Below, piece after piece: positions 37,256-47,023 of a stretch of DNA of 64,000 nt. The position numbers and the translations under genes are program-made. A model generated the notes under the pieces. That model made no database searches, had not been told where the DNA came from, and saw only the letters and a program-made list of their open reading frames with translations. The DNA is taken from positions 4,774,001-4,838,000 of the forward strand of contig NZ_AP022598.1 in NCBI RefSeq assembly GCF_010725485.1, read 5' to 3'. The DNA comes from Mycolicibacterium parafortuitum (GTDB taxonomy: Bacteria > Actinomycetota > Actinomycetes > Mycobacteriales > Mycobacteriaceae). The stretch's first letter is position 1, and each line of letters opens with the position of its first letter.

Positions 37256-38095
37256 TTACACGGGTGCGGTGACGAAGTCGATGAGCTCCTCGACCCGGCC
37301 GATCAGCTCGGGTTCCAGGTCGGTCCAGTCCCGGACCCGGCCCCTGATCTTCTGCCAGGCCGCGGCGATGTCGGCCTGGTCGCGGTGCCGCCAGCCCAGC
37401 GCCGCGCAGACGCCGTGCTTCCAGTCCTGCCCCTTCGGGATCACCGGCCACTCCGCGACGCCCAGCCGCGCGGGTTTGACCGCCTGCCAGATGTCGATGA
37501 ACGGATGGCCCACCACCAGCGTGTGTTCGCCGCCGGGGCCGCGTCGCACGGCCTCGGCGATGCGCGCCTCCTTCGACCCGGCGACGAGGTGGTCGACGAG
37601 CACCCCGAGCCGGCGGCCGGGGCCGGGCCGGAAGTCGGCGACGATCGCGGCGAGGTCGTCGACGCCGCCGAGATACTCGACGACCACCCCCTCGATGCGC
37701 AGATCCTCGCCCCACACCTGTTCGACGAGCTCGGCGTCGTGCCGGCCCTCGACGTAGATGCGGCTGGCCAGGGCGACCTTCGCGCGCGCGTTCTTGACCG
37801 CGACCGAGCCCGACGCGGTGCGCGTCGGTGCGGCCGGGCCTGCCTTCTTCGGCGCGGTCAGGATGACGGGTTTGCCGTCGATCAGGTAGCCGGGGCCGAC
37901 CGGGAACGGCTTGGTCCTGCCGTTGCGGTCTTCGAGTTCCATCCGGCCGTACTCGACGCGCACGATCGCGCCGACGAACCCGGTCTGGGCGTCCTCGACG
38001 ACCATCCCGATCTCGATCGGCGTCTCGACCGAGCGGGGTTTGCGGGCCTGGTGCGGATTGTTGGCCAGGATGTCGGTGCCATAGCGATCAGCCAC
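37256..38095 (-). CDS. DUF3097 family protein, possibly with a TOPRIM-like core
   Basis: Actinobacterial protein of 279 residues, unknown function. The first 80 residues are a small beta domain; a basic linker follows; residues 110-180 (IYVEGRHDAELV with E116, then LGVLVDHLVAG with D168) resemble the strands of a TOPRIM nucleotidyl-transfer/hydrolase domain, though only one aspartate of the DxD pair is present. The position just upstream of rarA suggests a DNA-maintenance link. TAGGAT lies 6 bases before the GTG start, hinting at leaderless transcription. Confidence 0.8.
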   Translation of the reverse strand: MADRYGTDILANNPHQARKPRSVETPIEIGMVVEDAQTGFVGAIVRVEYGRMELEDRNGRTKPFPVGPGYLIDGKPVILTAPKKAGPAAPTRTASGSVAVKNARAKVALASRIYVEGRHDAELVEQVWGEDLRIEGVVVEYLGGVDDLAAIVADFRPGPGRRLGVLVDHLVAGSKEARIAEAVRRGPGGEHTLVVGHPFIDIWQAVKPARLGVAEWPVIPKGQDWKHGVCAALGWRHRDQADIAAAWQKIRGRVRDWTDLEPELIGRVEELIDFVTAPV

Positions 38096-38153
38096 CGGGT
38101 GATCCTAGGAAGAACAGCGGCCATCTCCGCCCAACCGGCCCCGTGTGTTGCGG

Positions 38154-39005
38154 ATGAGCCATGATCGTCGCGTGACTGATCTGACGGCTTACGGTCCGTG
38201 GGCGGTGATCGCGGGCGGCTCCGAAGGGGTCGGCGCCGAGTTCGCCGCGCAGCTCGCCGAGGCGGGGGTGAACCTGGTGCTCGTCGCACGCAAGCCTGAG
38301 CCGCTGGAACGCACGGTCGCCCGCTGCCGCGAACTGGGTGCGCAAACCCGCACCCTGGCAATCGATCTCATCGACGGCGTGGACGAGATCATCGCCGCGA
38401 CCGCAGATCTGGAGGTCGGCCTGCTGATCTACAACGCGGGCGCGAACACCTGCAGCGAGGACTTCCTCGACGGCGAGCTCACCGATTTCGGCAGGGTGAT
38501 CGACTTGAACGTCACCGCGTTGATGGCGCTGGTGCAGCATTTCGGCCGGCCGATGCGCGAGCGGCGCCGCGGCGGCATCCTGATGGTCGGCTCCATGGCC
38601 GGCTACCTCGGTTCGGTCCGGCACAGCGTGTATGGCGGGGTCAAGGCGTTCGGCCGGATCTTCGCCGAGAGCCTGTGGCTTGAGTTGCGCGACTACGACG
38701 TTCACGTCCTCGAGCTGGTGCTCGGGGTCACCCGTACCCCGGCGATGGAGCGGATCGGGCTGAACTTCGACGTGCCGGGGCTGCGGGTCGCCGAACCCGC
38801 CGACGTCGCCGCGGAGGGGCTGAGCCGGCTCCCGCACGGACCGGTGCACATCGCCGGCGGCAACGATGCCGACGTCGCGCGGCGCAACGATCCCGACCGC
38901 GCGAGGGTGGTGCTGGGCACCCACCGGTTCATGCAGAAACTGATCGGCGATTCCGAAGCTCGCCAACTGCCTTCCGGCGAGGCCACCCCGGGACGCGGCG
39001 CCTAG
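38154..39005 (+). CDS. Short-chain dehydrogenase/reductase
   Basis: SDR of 283 residues (277 if the GTG at 38172 is used). The nucleotide motif is AGGSEGVG, a variant of TGxxxGxG; NAG, a serine in MVGSMAGYLGS and the catalytic YGGVK follow. Substrate unknown. Its TAG stop shares the palindrome CTAG with the stop of the convergent metallopeptidase gene. Confidence 0.87.
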   Translation: MSHDRRVTDLTAYGPWAVIAGGSEGVGAEFAAQLAEAGVNLVLVARKPEPLERTVARCRELGAQTRTLAIDLIDGVDEIIAATADLEVGLLIYNAGANTCSEDFLDGELTDFGRVIDLNVTALMALVQHFGRPMRERRRGGILMVGSMAGYLGSVRHSVYGGVKAFGRIFAESLWLELRDYDVHVLELVLGVTRTPAMERIGLNFDVPGLRVAEPADVAAEGLSRLPHGPVHIAGGNDADVARRNDPDRARVVLGTHRFMQKLIGDSEARQLPSGEATPGRGA

Positions 39006-40087
39006 CCGAGCTGCTGGTTCTGGTCGTCGACCGGTGCGCCGACCTCGGCCAGCTTCACCGGGTTCGACGTGATCTCGTCGATCACCGTGTGGATGAACCG
39101 CATCTTCTCCAGCACCGGCGGCGGGAGCACGAACGGGTACACGTCGTCCTTGCCCATCGACCGGTTCAGCTGGTTCAGCGCCCAGGACAGCGGCAGCCAC
39201 TGGTCGATCATGACGTCGAAACTGCTGGGGCCCAGCACCCTGCGCTCGTAGGTCGCGGTGGCAGGCGCGAAGCCGAACGCCGCGGCGGTGTCGAGGGTGT
39301 CGCGGATGTGCAGGTAGTGCGCGAACGTCTCGGCCCAGTCCTCGGCGGGGTGCATCGTGGCGTACGAGGAGACGTAGTCGTCCTCCCAGCCCGCGGGCGC
39401 CCCCTCGCTGTAATGCCGGTCCAGCGCGGCCTGGTAGTCGGCCTCGGGGTCCCCGAACAGCTCGTGGTAGCGCTGCAGATAGTCCTGCGAGGTCCCGATC
39501 AGCCGGTACTGGTAGTAGTGGCCGATCTCGTGGCGGAAGTGGCCCAGCAGCGTCCGGTACGGCTCGTCCATCGAGATCCGCAGCTGCTCGCGGTGCACGT
39601 CGTCGCCCTCGGCGAGATCCAGTGTGATCACGCCGTTCTCGTGGCCGGTGAACACCTTCTCAAACTGGCTGGACAGCAGATCGAAGGCCAGGCCGAAGTC
39701 GGGGTCGACGTCGCGGCCGACGATCGGCAGCTTGAGCTCGTGCAGTTCGGCGATCAGCCGCCGCTTGGCCCGTTCCGCGTCGGCGAACGCCGCCAGCGCG
39801 ACGGTGTCGGCGTCGTTGGGGCGGGTCCGGGTCAGCGCGCACGACACGCACAGCTTGGCGATCGGACCCTTCTCGACCAGCCAGTTGCATTCGGCCAGAT
39901 GGAGATTCGCGCACAGCTGGTACTGCCGCTCGTCGACCGCGCCTGCGTGTTCACTCTCCTCGGGCGGGGCGATCACCAGCAGGGCCATGTCGTCGAGCGA
40001 AAAACCCAGCGCACTCTTGCAGTTCAGGCACAGCGAGTTCTCGAACGACAGCCGTTGCCCGCAGTTGGGGCAGGTGAAGTCACGCAC
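39002..40087 (-). CDS. Zinc-ribbon metallopeptidase (Rv2568c-like)
   Basis: Protein of 361 residues. An N-terminal zinc ribbon (CPNCG and CLNC) is followed by a putative metallopeptidase domain with the HExxH motif in GHFRHEIGHYYQYR and a possible third ligand in DWAETFAHYLHI. The GTG at 40087, with GGGGGAG upstream, overlaps the transglutaminase stop by 8 bases. It is the last gene of a four-gene operon. The family is often found beside transglutaminases and alpha-E/ATP-grasp proteins; substrate unknown. Confidence 0.88.
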   Translation of the reverse strand: MRDFTCPNCGQRLSFENSLCLNCKSALGFSLDDMALLVIAPPEESEHAGAVDERQYQLCANLHLAECNWLVEKGPIAKLCVSCALTRTRPNDADTVALAAFADAERAKRRLIAELHELKLPIVGRDVDPDFGLAFDLLSSQFEKVFTGHENGVITLDLAEGDDVHREQLRISMDEPYRTLLGHFRHEIGHYYQYRLIGTSQDYLQRYHELFGDPEADYQAALDRHYSEGAPAGWEDDYVSSYATMHPAEDWAETFAHYLHIRDTLDTAAAFGFAPATATYERRVLGPSSFDVMIDQWLPLSWALNQLNRSMGKDDVYPFVLPPPVLEKMRFIHTVIDEITSNPVKLAEVGAPVDDQNQQLG

Positions 40088-41012
40088 GGAGGACTCCCCC
40101 GGTGTGCGGGGCGACATCGACCGAGACGTCGATCACGCTGCTCTCTGAGTCCGTGTAGATGATGCCGCGCAGGGGCGGCACATCGGCGTAGTCGCGGCCG
40201 AATCCGACCGTCACGTACCGTTCGTCGACCATCTGATTGTTGGTCGGGTCGAGGCCCAGCCACAGGTTCTGCGGTGTCCACACCGACGCCCAGGCGTGCG
40301 TCGCGTCCACTCCCACCATGCGTTCCTTCCCGGGGGGTGGGTCGGTCGCCAGATATCCCGAAACATAGCTGGCGGCCAGACCGTTGGCGCGCAGGCAGGC
40401 GATCGCCAGCCGCGCGAAGTCCTGGCATACCCCTTCCCGCGCCGCCAAAACCTCGCTCACCTGGGTGGATACCGTGGTCGACCCCGACCGGTAGGTGAAA
40501 TCGGTGTAGATCCGCGACGTCAGGTCCCGCAGCACCTCGATCAGCGGGCGGCCCGCGGCGAAACTCGGTGCGGCGTAGGCGCGCACCTCGTCGGTGATCT
40601 CGGGCGGCTGCAGGTCGAGGGTGAACTCCGTCGCCAGCGCCCCGTCGGCGCCGACGGGGCGCGCGATCTCCCACGGTGCGCGCGCCGAGGGGCCCTGGTA
40701 CAGGTCCGGCGGCGGGGGGTCGACCTCGACGACCGAGCGGCTGGTGACGATCAGCCGGTGGTGCTTCTCGGTGACGTGGAAATACGAGCTGATGTTGCCG
40801 TAGCCGTCCCGGCTGGTGGAGCTGTCCTCGGGTTCGGGCTCGATGACCAGCTCGTGGAACAGACAGCGTTGCCGGGCCGTGTCGCGCGGAGTCAGGAAGC
40901 CGCGGCCGTAGGAGCTGGTGACGACGTCGGAGTACCGGTACTCGGTGCGGTGGGTGATCTCGTAGGTGCGGCTGTCCGCGGACGCGGTGGGGCCGTCGGG
41001 GAACGCGGTCAC
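40080..41012 (-). CDS. Transglutaminase-like cysteine protease-fold protein (Rv2569c-like)
   Basis: Protein of 310 residues with an N-terminal bacterial transglutaminase-associated beta domain and a C-terminal transglutaminase core. The triad is visible: C196 in GVCQDFA, H239 in THAWASV, D255 in LDPTNNQ. No signal peptide, so probably cytoplasmic. The GTG start overlaps the stop of the ATP-grasp/alpha-E gene (GTGA). Confidence 0.92.
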   Translation of the reverse strand: MTAFPDGPTASADSRTYEITHRTEYRYSDVVTSSYGRGFLTPRDTARQRCLFHELVIEPEPEDSSTSRDGYGNISSYFHVTEKHHRLIVTSRSVVEVDPPPPDLYQGPSARAPWEIARPVGADGALATEFTLDLQPPEITDEVRAYAAPSFAAGRPLIEVLRDLTSRIYTDFTYRSGSTTVSTQVSEVLAAREGVCQDFARLAIACLRANGLAASYVSGYLATDPPPGKERMVGVDATHAWASVWTPQNLWLGLDPTNNQMVDERYVTVGFGRDYADVPPLRGIIYTDSESSVIDVSVDVAPHTGGVLRA

Positions 41013-43666
41013 GGCACCATCCGCCGTTCGTCAGGTCCCCACAGCGGCTGCATGTCGCCCGGCAGGGACAGATGGATCGCGGTGATCACCGACGACAGCT
41101 CACGCAGATCGCGGTGGATGGCCGACATCAGCCCGTCGAGTTCCTCGCGTCGGCCGTCGGCGCCGACGTCGTCGAGTTCGGCGGGTTCGATGCGGCGCAG
41201 CCGCGCGGCGATCTCGTCGACCATCCGCTCGGGGCGCGACGACCCCGTCGCCCCGGGCAGCGACTTCAGGTGTGCGCGCAGCAGTTCGAGCTGGTAGACC
41301 AGCGAGCGCGGGTTCTCCACGTCGAACAGCACCAGTTCGGCGACCCCGGCGATGCTGATCTTGCCGGGGTTGCGGCGCCGGTAGATGACCAGGGACTCGC
41401 ACGCCACCAACGTGGACTCGGTGACGGTCTGCTCGGCGCCCGGGGTGCGGACGGTGCTCAGCGTGGAGCGCAGCAGCGCGGTCAGCGCCAGGCCCCGTTC
41501 GATGCGTTTGCCGATGTCCATCATCGTCCAGCCGACGTCGCGAACCATCGACTCGGACACCACCCCTGACAGCGCCAGCATGCCTGCCAGGGTCAGCGTG
41601 TTGGTCGAGGCAAGAAACGCATCCCCTTCGGCCTGCGAATCCGGCGGTGTGTCAGGGGCGTTCAGCAGCGCCCGCTCGACGGCCGACAGCACCATCCAGG
41701 TGTCGTTGGACATCTGGTCGCGCACCGCGCGCGCCGACAGCGCCAGGCGCTCCACCGACTGGGCCAGCGAACCGGGGCGGTGCCGGTCGGCGGTCAGTGC
41801 CCACAGCGTGGTCGGCGCGGTGGCCACCATCTCGGCGTAGTCGCCGCCCGCGCCGGTGTCGGTCCCGGTCAGTTGCCCGAGCGCGGTCAGCAGCACCGGG
41901 ACGCATTCGCTGCCGTCCATCGTTCTGCGGTACCGGAATTCGTGGTAGCGCTCGCGGGTCACGGTCAGCAGCCGCGCCATCTGCTCGGCGCGTTCGGAGT
42001 AGCGGCCGATCCAGAACAGGTCCGACAGCACGCGTGGCGAGCTGACCTCCTGGATCGGGCTCGCCATGGCGGGCGCGGGCAGCCCGGGCGCATCGCTCGG
42101 GATCTTCTCCGCAGTGACCCGGCTCGGGGTGCGGACCCAGATATCTTTGGCGGCAACGGTTTCGAGTTGATAGGCGGACGGCCCCTCTGCCAGCAGGTAG
42201 CCGAGGCCGCCGATCATCGGCGCGTATCCGCCGCGCTGGGCCACCGTGAACAGCCGCATACCGACCGTCGAGGACGACAGCCCGCCGGGGAGGTAGTCCG
42301 ATGGCGCCGAGGAGAACTGTGGGAGTTCCTGGCCGACCCACTGCCACGGTGTCGCGGCGATTCGCGCCGCGAGGTCTTCGCGCTGGGCCGCCGACAGCGT
42401 CGGCCCGGTGATCGGCTCGCCGCCGGCGACCGGTTTGATCAGCAGCGAGGACAGGTTCGCCAGCAGATGCGAACGTTCGACGTCGATGCCGCCCCAGTAC
42501 AGCGGCGCGGTCGGCAGCAGCGGGGTTTCGCCGAGCAGCGCCTCCGCCAGCTCCGGCAGGAAGCGAAGCAGCCCCGGGCTTTCCAGCACGCCACTGCCCA
42601 GGCTGTTGACGACGGTGACCGCGCCGCGGCGCAGCACCTCGACCAGACCGACGACACCCAGCCGCGACGACGGCCGCAGATCGAGCGGGTCGGCATAGTG
42701 GGCGTCCACCCGGCGCAGCACGACGTCGACACGCTTGAGGGTGCCCATCGAGCGCATCCACAGCTTGCCGTCGCGCACCACCAGATCGGCGCTCTCCACC
42801 AGCGGCAGCCCCAGCACGCTGGCCAGGTAAGCCTGGTCGAACGCGGTCTCGGAGTGGATGCCGGGGCTGAGCACGACGATGACGGGCTCCTCGGCGGACT
42901 CCGGGGCGGCGTCGACGAGTGCCAACCGCAGTGCCTGCGCCCACGGCGAGGTCGGCCGCGGGCCGATCTGCTCGTAGAGGTCCGGGATCGCGTGCGCGAC
43001 GACCCGTCGGTCGGCGAGGGCGTACCCCGCGCCGGACGGTGCCTGGGTCCAGTCCGCGTTGACCACGAAGTCCCCCGACCCGGCCCTGCCGATGTCGCAG
43101 CCGTGCATGAACAGTTGATGCCGTCCCGGCACCTCGATGCCGTGGGCGGCCCGCAGGTACCCGGGGTGGGCGAACAGCAGCTGCGGCGGCAGCACACCGT
43201 CGGTGATGCAGCGGCGCTCGCCGTACACATCGGTCAGCACGGCGTCGAGCACCCGGGAGCGCTGCACCAGGCCGGCTTCCAGCAGGTCCCAGTCGGACGC
43301 CGAGATCACCAGCGGCAGCGCGTCGAGCTGCCACGGCACCGCGACGGTCTCCTCGCCGCCCGGATCGGTGTGCACGTAGGTGATGCCGTCGTTGTCGACG
43401 AGCCCGCGCACGACCTCGCGGAGCCGGTCCAGGCCGCCGCGGCCGCGGTCGCGCACACAGTCGGCCACTTCCTGCCACGCCGGCCGGACGTCGCCCGCCG
43501 CGTCGACGAACTCGTCGTAGCCGGCGGACGGGCCGGCGCCGAGCCGTGGTTGCACGTCGAACAGCGCCTGCTGCGCGCGCATGCTCGTATACGGCGTCAG
43601 CGGGTTCTCAACGTCGGTCGCTCCGGCACCTCGGTGCGGGGCCGGAGGGGTCGTGGGGAAGGCCAT
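41009..43666 (-). CDS. Fused circularly permuted ATP-grasp and alpha-E protein (Rv2567-like)
   Basis: Protein of 885 residues. The first ~500 residues form the circularly permuted ATP-grasp domain (DUF404/DUF407): PLTPYTSMRAQQALF, LYEQIGPRPTSPWAQ, VVNSLGSGVLESPGLL, ADYLPGG-like segments. The last ~320 are the helical alpha-E domain (DUF403) beginning PRVLSDLFWIGRYSERAEQ. In many bacteria these are two genes. They are predicted to make amide bonds in an unknown peptide or metabolite. ATG start overlaps the upstream stop (TAATG). Confidence 0.93.
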   Translation of the reverse strand: MAFPTTPPAPHRGAGATDVENPLTPYTSMRAQQALFDVQPRLGAGPSAGYDEFVDAAGDVRPAWQEVADCVRDRGRGGLDRLREVVRGLVDNDGITYVHTDPGGEETVAVPWQLDALPLVISASDWDLLEAGLVQRSRVLDAVLTDVYGERRCITDGVLPPQLLFAHPGYLRAAHGIEVPGRHQLFMHGCDIGRAGSGDFVVNADWTQAPSGAGYALADRRVVAHAIPDLYEQIGPRPTSPWAQALRLALVDAAPESAEEPVIVVLSPGIHSETAFDQAYLASVLGLPLVESADLVVRDGKLWMRSMGTLKRVDVVLRRVDAHYADPLDLRPSSRLGVVGLVEVLRRGAVTVVNSLGSGVLESPGLLRFLPELAEALLGETPLLPTAPLYWGGIDVERSHLLANLSSLLIKPVAGGEPITGPTLSAAQREDLAARIAATPWQWVGQELPQFSSAPSDYLPGGLSSSTVGMRLFTVAQRGGYAPMIGGLGYLLAEGPSAYQLETVAAKDIWVRTPSRVTAEKIPSDAPGLPAPAMASPIQEVSSPRVLSDLFWIGRYSERAEQMARLLTVTRERYHEFRYRRTMDGSECVPVLLTALGQLTGTDTGAGGDYAEMVATAPTTLWALTADRHRPGSLAQSVERLALSARAVRDQMSNDTWMVLSAVERALLNAPDTPPDSQAEGDAFLASTNTLTLAGMLALSGVVSESMVRDVGWTMMDIGKRIERGLALTALLRSTLSTVRTPGAEQTVTESTLVACESLVIYRRRNPGKISIAGVAELVLFDVENPRSLVYQLELLRAHLKSLPGATGSSRPERMVDEIAARLRRIEPAELDDVGADGRREELDGLMSAIHRDLRELSSVITAIHLSLPGDMQPLWGPDERRMVP

Positions 43667-46600
43667 TACTGCAGAACGGTACGCACTCGCCGCAGATCCA
43701 ATATCCCCGGTGCGCCCACGTCCATCGATTGACGGGCCTGCTTCTCCTTGAGCGCCGCGAGGTCCACGGCGCCGGGGGTGAAACCGGTGGCCTCGAACCG
43801 CCGGGCGCGTCGAGACTCGGCCTCCACCGCGTTGACCGGGGGCGTGTCATACGAGCGTCCACCAGGATGGGACACGTGGTAGGTGCATCCGCCGCGCGAC
43901 ACCCCGCTGGCGGCGTCCACGAGCTCGAACCGCAGCGGCCCGTCGACGGTGATCGTCGGGTGCAGCGCGCTGGGTGGTTGCCAGGCCCGGTAGCGCACAC
44001 CCCCGACCTGGACGTCGGCGTTGTCGGTGGCCAGCATCGGCACCGGGTGGCCGTTGACGGTGACGATGAAGCGGTCGCGGTCGGCCCCGATGAGCCGGAC
44101 CTGCAGGCGCTCCACCGACGAGTCGACGTAGCGGGCGGTGCCGCCCGCGGTGGACTCCTCGCCGAGCACGTTCCACGGTTCGATCGCGCCGCGCAGCTCG
44201 ATCTCCACGCCGCCGAACACCGCGGTGCCGATTCTCGGGAACCGGAATTCGGTGAACGGGTCCAGCCAGCTGGTGTCGAACTCGATGCCGTGCGCGCGCA
44301 GATCGGCGGCGACCTCGGCGATGTCCTGGATCAGGAAGTGCGGCAACAGGTATCGGCCGTGCAGGTTGACGCCGTGCCGGATCAGCGGGGCGCGCAGCGG
44401 TTCGGCCCAGAACCAGGCCACCAGCGAGCGCACCAGCAGCGACTGCACCATGGCCATCTGCGGGTGCGGCGGCATCTCGAAGCCGCGCAGCTCGAGCAGG
44501 CCGAGCCGGCCGCGCGCGCTGTCGGGGCTGTAGAGCTTGTCGATGCAGAACTCGGCGCGGTGGGTGTTGCCGGTGATGTCGGTGAGGAGATGACGCAGGG
44601 CCCTGTCCACCAGCCACGGGCCATGGGCCTTCGACAGCCGGTCGATCTCGGCGAACGCGATCTCCAGCTCGTACAGCGCTTCCGGGCGTCCCTCGTCGAC
44701 CCGCGGCGCCTGCGAGGTGGTGCCGACGAAGCGACCGGCGAACAGGTAGGACAGCGCCGGGTGGCGCTGCCAGTACGTCAGCAGTGACACCAGCAGGTCG
44801 GGGCGGCGCAGCAGCGGGGAGTCCGCGGGCGTGGCACCGCCGAGGGTGATGTGGTTGCCGCCGCCGGTGCCGCCGTGGGTGCCGTCGACGTCGAACGCCT
44901 CGGTCGACAGGCGCGCCAGCCGCGCCTGTTCGTAGAGCGTCTCCAACTGCTCGCGCTGCTCGGCGAAGCCGGCCGTGGGCGCGACGTTGACCTCGATCAC
45001 GCCGGGGTCGGGGGTGATCGACATCGACTTCAGCCGCGGGTCGGCGGGCGGACCGTATCCCTCGATCACCACGGGGCAGTCGATGGCGGCGGCGGCCGCC
45101 TCGATCCGGCCGATCAGGTCGACGAAATGCTCGAGTTCGCTGGTGGGCGGTAGGAATACGTACAGCAGCCCGTCGCGGATCTCGGCCACCAGCGCGGTGG
45201 TCGGCACCCACTCGTCGTCGTCCTCGGAGGTGACGATCGCGGCCGGTCCGCCCACGGCGAGGGCGGGTCGGCGCTGCAACGGGTCGGCCTCGACCGACGG
45301 TTTGGGCGGCTTCCAGCTGATCGAGTCCAACGGCAGGCGCAGACCGGCGGGCGAATCGCCGTCCAGCAGCACGATGCGTCCGCGCCGCAGTGTCCAGTCC
45401 GCGCTCGCCCAGCCCTGCTCGTCGTCGCGGCGGTGCAGCGGCAGTACGAACGCGGTCGGTTCCGTGACGGATTCGTCGAGTCGGGCCAGCAGGGCCGCGC
45501 GCGCGTCGGGGCTGTCGGCGTCGAGGTCGTCACCGGCGGGCACCGGCGGGCCCTCGGGTTGCCGCACCACAGAGGCCAGTCGGGCCAGTGCGTCCTCGTA
45601 GGCCGGGCGAACCTGGCGCTCGGGCAGCCCGAACCCGGAGGCGATCGCGGTCAGCAACCGGCGGGCGGCGTCCGGCGAGCTCGCCCAGGTCTGCGGCTGC
45701 TCCGGCCACGGATCGGCCAACAGCGTGTCGTCGGTCCACAACGGTTGCCCGTCGGTACGCCAGTGCAGTCCGATCTGCCAGCGCGGCAACGGTTCTCCGG
45801 GGTACCACTTGCCCTGGCTGCGCTGCACGAGGCCGTGCGGCGCCCACACCTTCTTGAGCCGGGCCGCCAGCGCGGAGGCACGCCGGCGTTTGTGCGGCCC
45901 GTCTGCCGCGGTGGTCCACTCCGGGTCGACCTGGTTGTCGATCGACACGAACGTCGGCTCGCCGCCGACGGTCAGCCGGACGTCCGTTGCGGTCATCCGT
46001 TCGTCGACGCGGGCACCGAGCGCGTTGATCGCGGCCCAGCTCGCCTCGCTGTAGGGCAACGTGACGCGCGGGTCCTCGTGGATCCGGGTCACCACATTGC
46101 TGAATTCCAGTGTCGCCTCGCACGGTTCGGTCGCCCCGGTGATCGGGGCCGCCGACTCGGGGTGCGGGGTGGCCGACAGCGGGATGTGCCCCTCTCCGGC
46201 GAACAGCCCCGAGGTCGGATCCAGCCCGATCCAGCCGGCACCCGGGATGTACACCTCGGTCCATGCGTGCAGGTCGGTGAAGTCGGCGGCCGGACCCGAC
46301 GGGCCGTCGAGGGCCTCCACGTCGGAGGTCAACTGCACCAGGTAGCCCGACACGAAGCGGGCCGCAAGGCCCAGTTGGCGCAGGATCGACACCAGCAGCC
46401 AGGCCGAGTCGCGGCACGATCCGATGCCGGTGCGCAGCGTGTGGTCGGGGGTCTGCACGCCCGGCTCCATGCGCACGGAATAGCCGACGTCGGCATTGAC
46501 GGCGCGGTTGAGCGCGACGAGGAAGTCGATGGTGCGGGTCCCCGCCGCGATGCCGAAGTTCTTCACCCACGCTTGCGCGAGGTCGCCGGGACCGGAGTTC

Positions 46601-46977
46601 TCGTCGTCCTCGTCGACGGGGCGCAGATAAGGTTTCAGGTCCTCGGCCAGGCTTTTCGGGTACTCGAACGGGAACGTCTCGGCGTAGTCCTCGATGAAGA
46701 AGTCGAACGGGTTGATCACCTTCATGTCGGCGATCAGGCCGACGGTGATGGTCAGGTTGCGGGCCCGGGTCGGGAACACCAGCCGGGCCAGGTAGTTGCC
46801 GAACGCGTCCTGCTGCCAGTTCACGAAATGGTCGGCCGGTTCCACCTGCAGCGAGTAGGCCTCGATCGGCGTGCGCGAGTGCGGTGCCGGACGCAGCCGC
46901 ACGACATGCGGATGAATCTCGACAAGCCTGTCGAAGTTGTAGCTGGTGCGGTGCTCCAGGGCGACCTTGATCCCCAT
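43666..46977 (-). CDS. Large transglutaminase with DUF2126 domain (Rv2566-like)
   Basis: Protein of 1103 residues starting MGIKVALEHRTSYNFDR. The N-terminal third is a transglutaminase with triad residues in GIGSCRDSAW (Cys), LHAWTEVY (His) and GLDPTSGLF (Asp). The rest is the DUF2126 (COG4196) region with GTHGGTGGGNHITLGG and an AEFCIDKLYSPD segment. Predicted to act with the ATP-grasp/alpha-E protein. First gene of the overlapping four-gene operon; upstream reading-frame extension has no homology. Function is inferred from family context only. Confidence 0.93.
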   Translation of the reverse strand: MGIKVALEHRTSYNFDRLVEIHPHVVRLRPAPHSRTPIEAYSLQVEPADHFVNWQQDAFGNYLARLVFPTRARNLTITVGLIADMKVINPFDFFIEDYAETFPFEYPKSLAEDLKPYLRPVDEDDENSGPGDLAQAWVKNFGIAAGTRTIDFLVALNRAVNADVGYSVRMEPGVQTPDHTLRTGIGSCRDSAWLLVSILRQLGLAARFVSGYLVQLTSDVEALDGPSGPAADFTDLHAWTEVYIPGAGWIGLDPTSGLFAGEGHIPLSATPHPESAAPITGATEPCEATLEFSNVVTRIHEDPRVTLPYSEASWAAINALGARVDERMTATDVRLTVGGEPTFVSIDNQVDPEWTTAADGPHKRRRASALAARLKKVWAPHGLVQRSQGKWYPGEPLPRWQIGLHWRTDGQPLWTDDTLLADPWPEQPQTWASSPDAARRLLTAIASGFGLPERQVRPAYEDALARLASVVRQPEGPPVPAGDDLDADSPDARAALLARLDESVTEPTAFVLPLHRRDDEQGWASADWTLRRGRIVLLDGDSPAGLRLPLDSISWKPPKPSVEADPLQRRPALAVGGPAAIVTSEDDDEWVPTTALVAEIRDGLLYVFLPPTSELEHFVDLIGRIEAAAAAIDCPVVIEGYGPPADPRLKSMSITPDPGVIEVNVAPTAGFAEQREQLETLYEQARLARLSTEAFDVDGTHGGTGGGNHITLGGATPADSPLLRRPDLLVSLLTYWQRHPALSYLFAGRFVGTTSQAPRVDEGRPEALYELEIAFAEIDRLSKAHGPWLVDRALRHLLTDITGNTHRAEFCIDKLYSPDSARGRLGLLELRGFEMPPHPQMAMVQSLLVRSLVAWFWAEPLRAPLIRHGVNLHGRYLLPHFLIQDIAEVAADLRAHGIEFDTSWLDPFTEFRFPRIGTAVFGGVEIELRGAIEPWNVLGEESTAGGTARYVDSSVERLQVRLIGADRDRFIVTVNGHPVPMLATDNADVQVGGVRYRAWQPPSALHPTITVDGPLRFELVDAASGVSRGGCTYHVSHPGGRSYDTPPVNAVEAESRRARRFEATGFTPGAVDLAALKEKQARQSMDVGAPGILDLRRVRTVLQ

Positions 46978-47023
46978 AGCGGCCAATCCCACCACACTGC
47001 CCTGTCGGCCGCAGGACGCGCCG

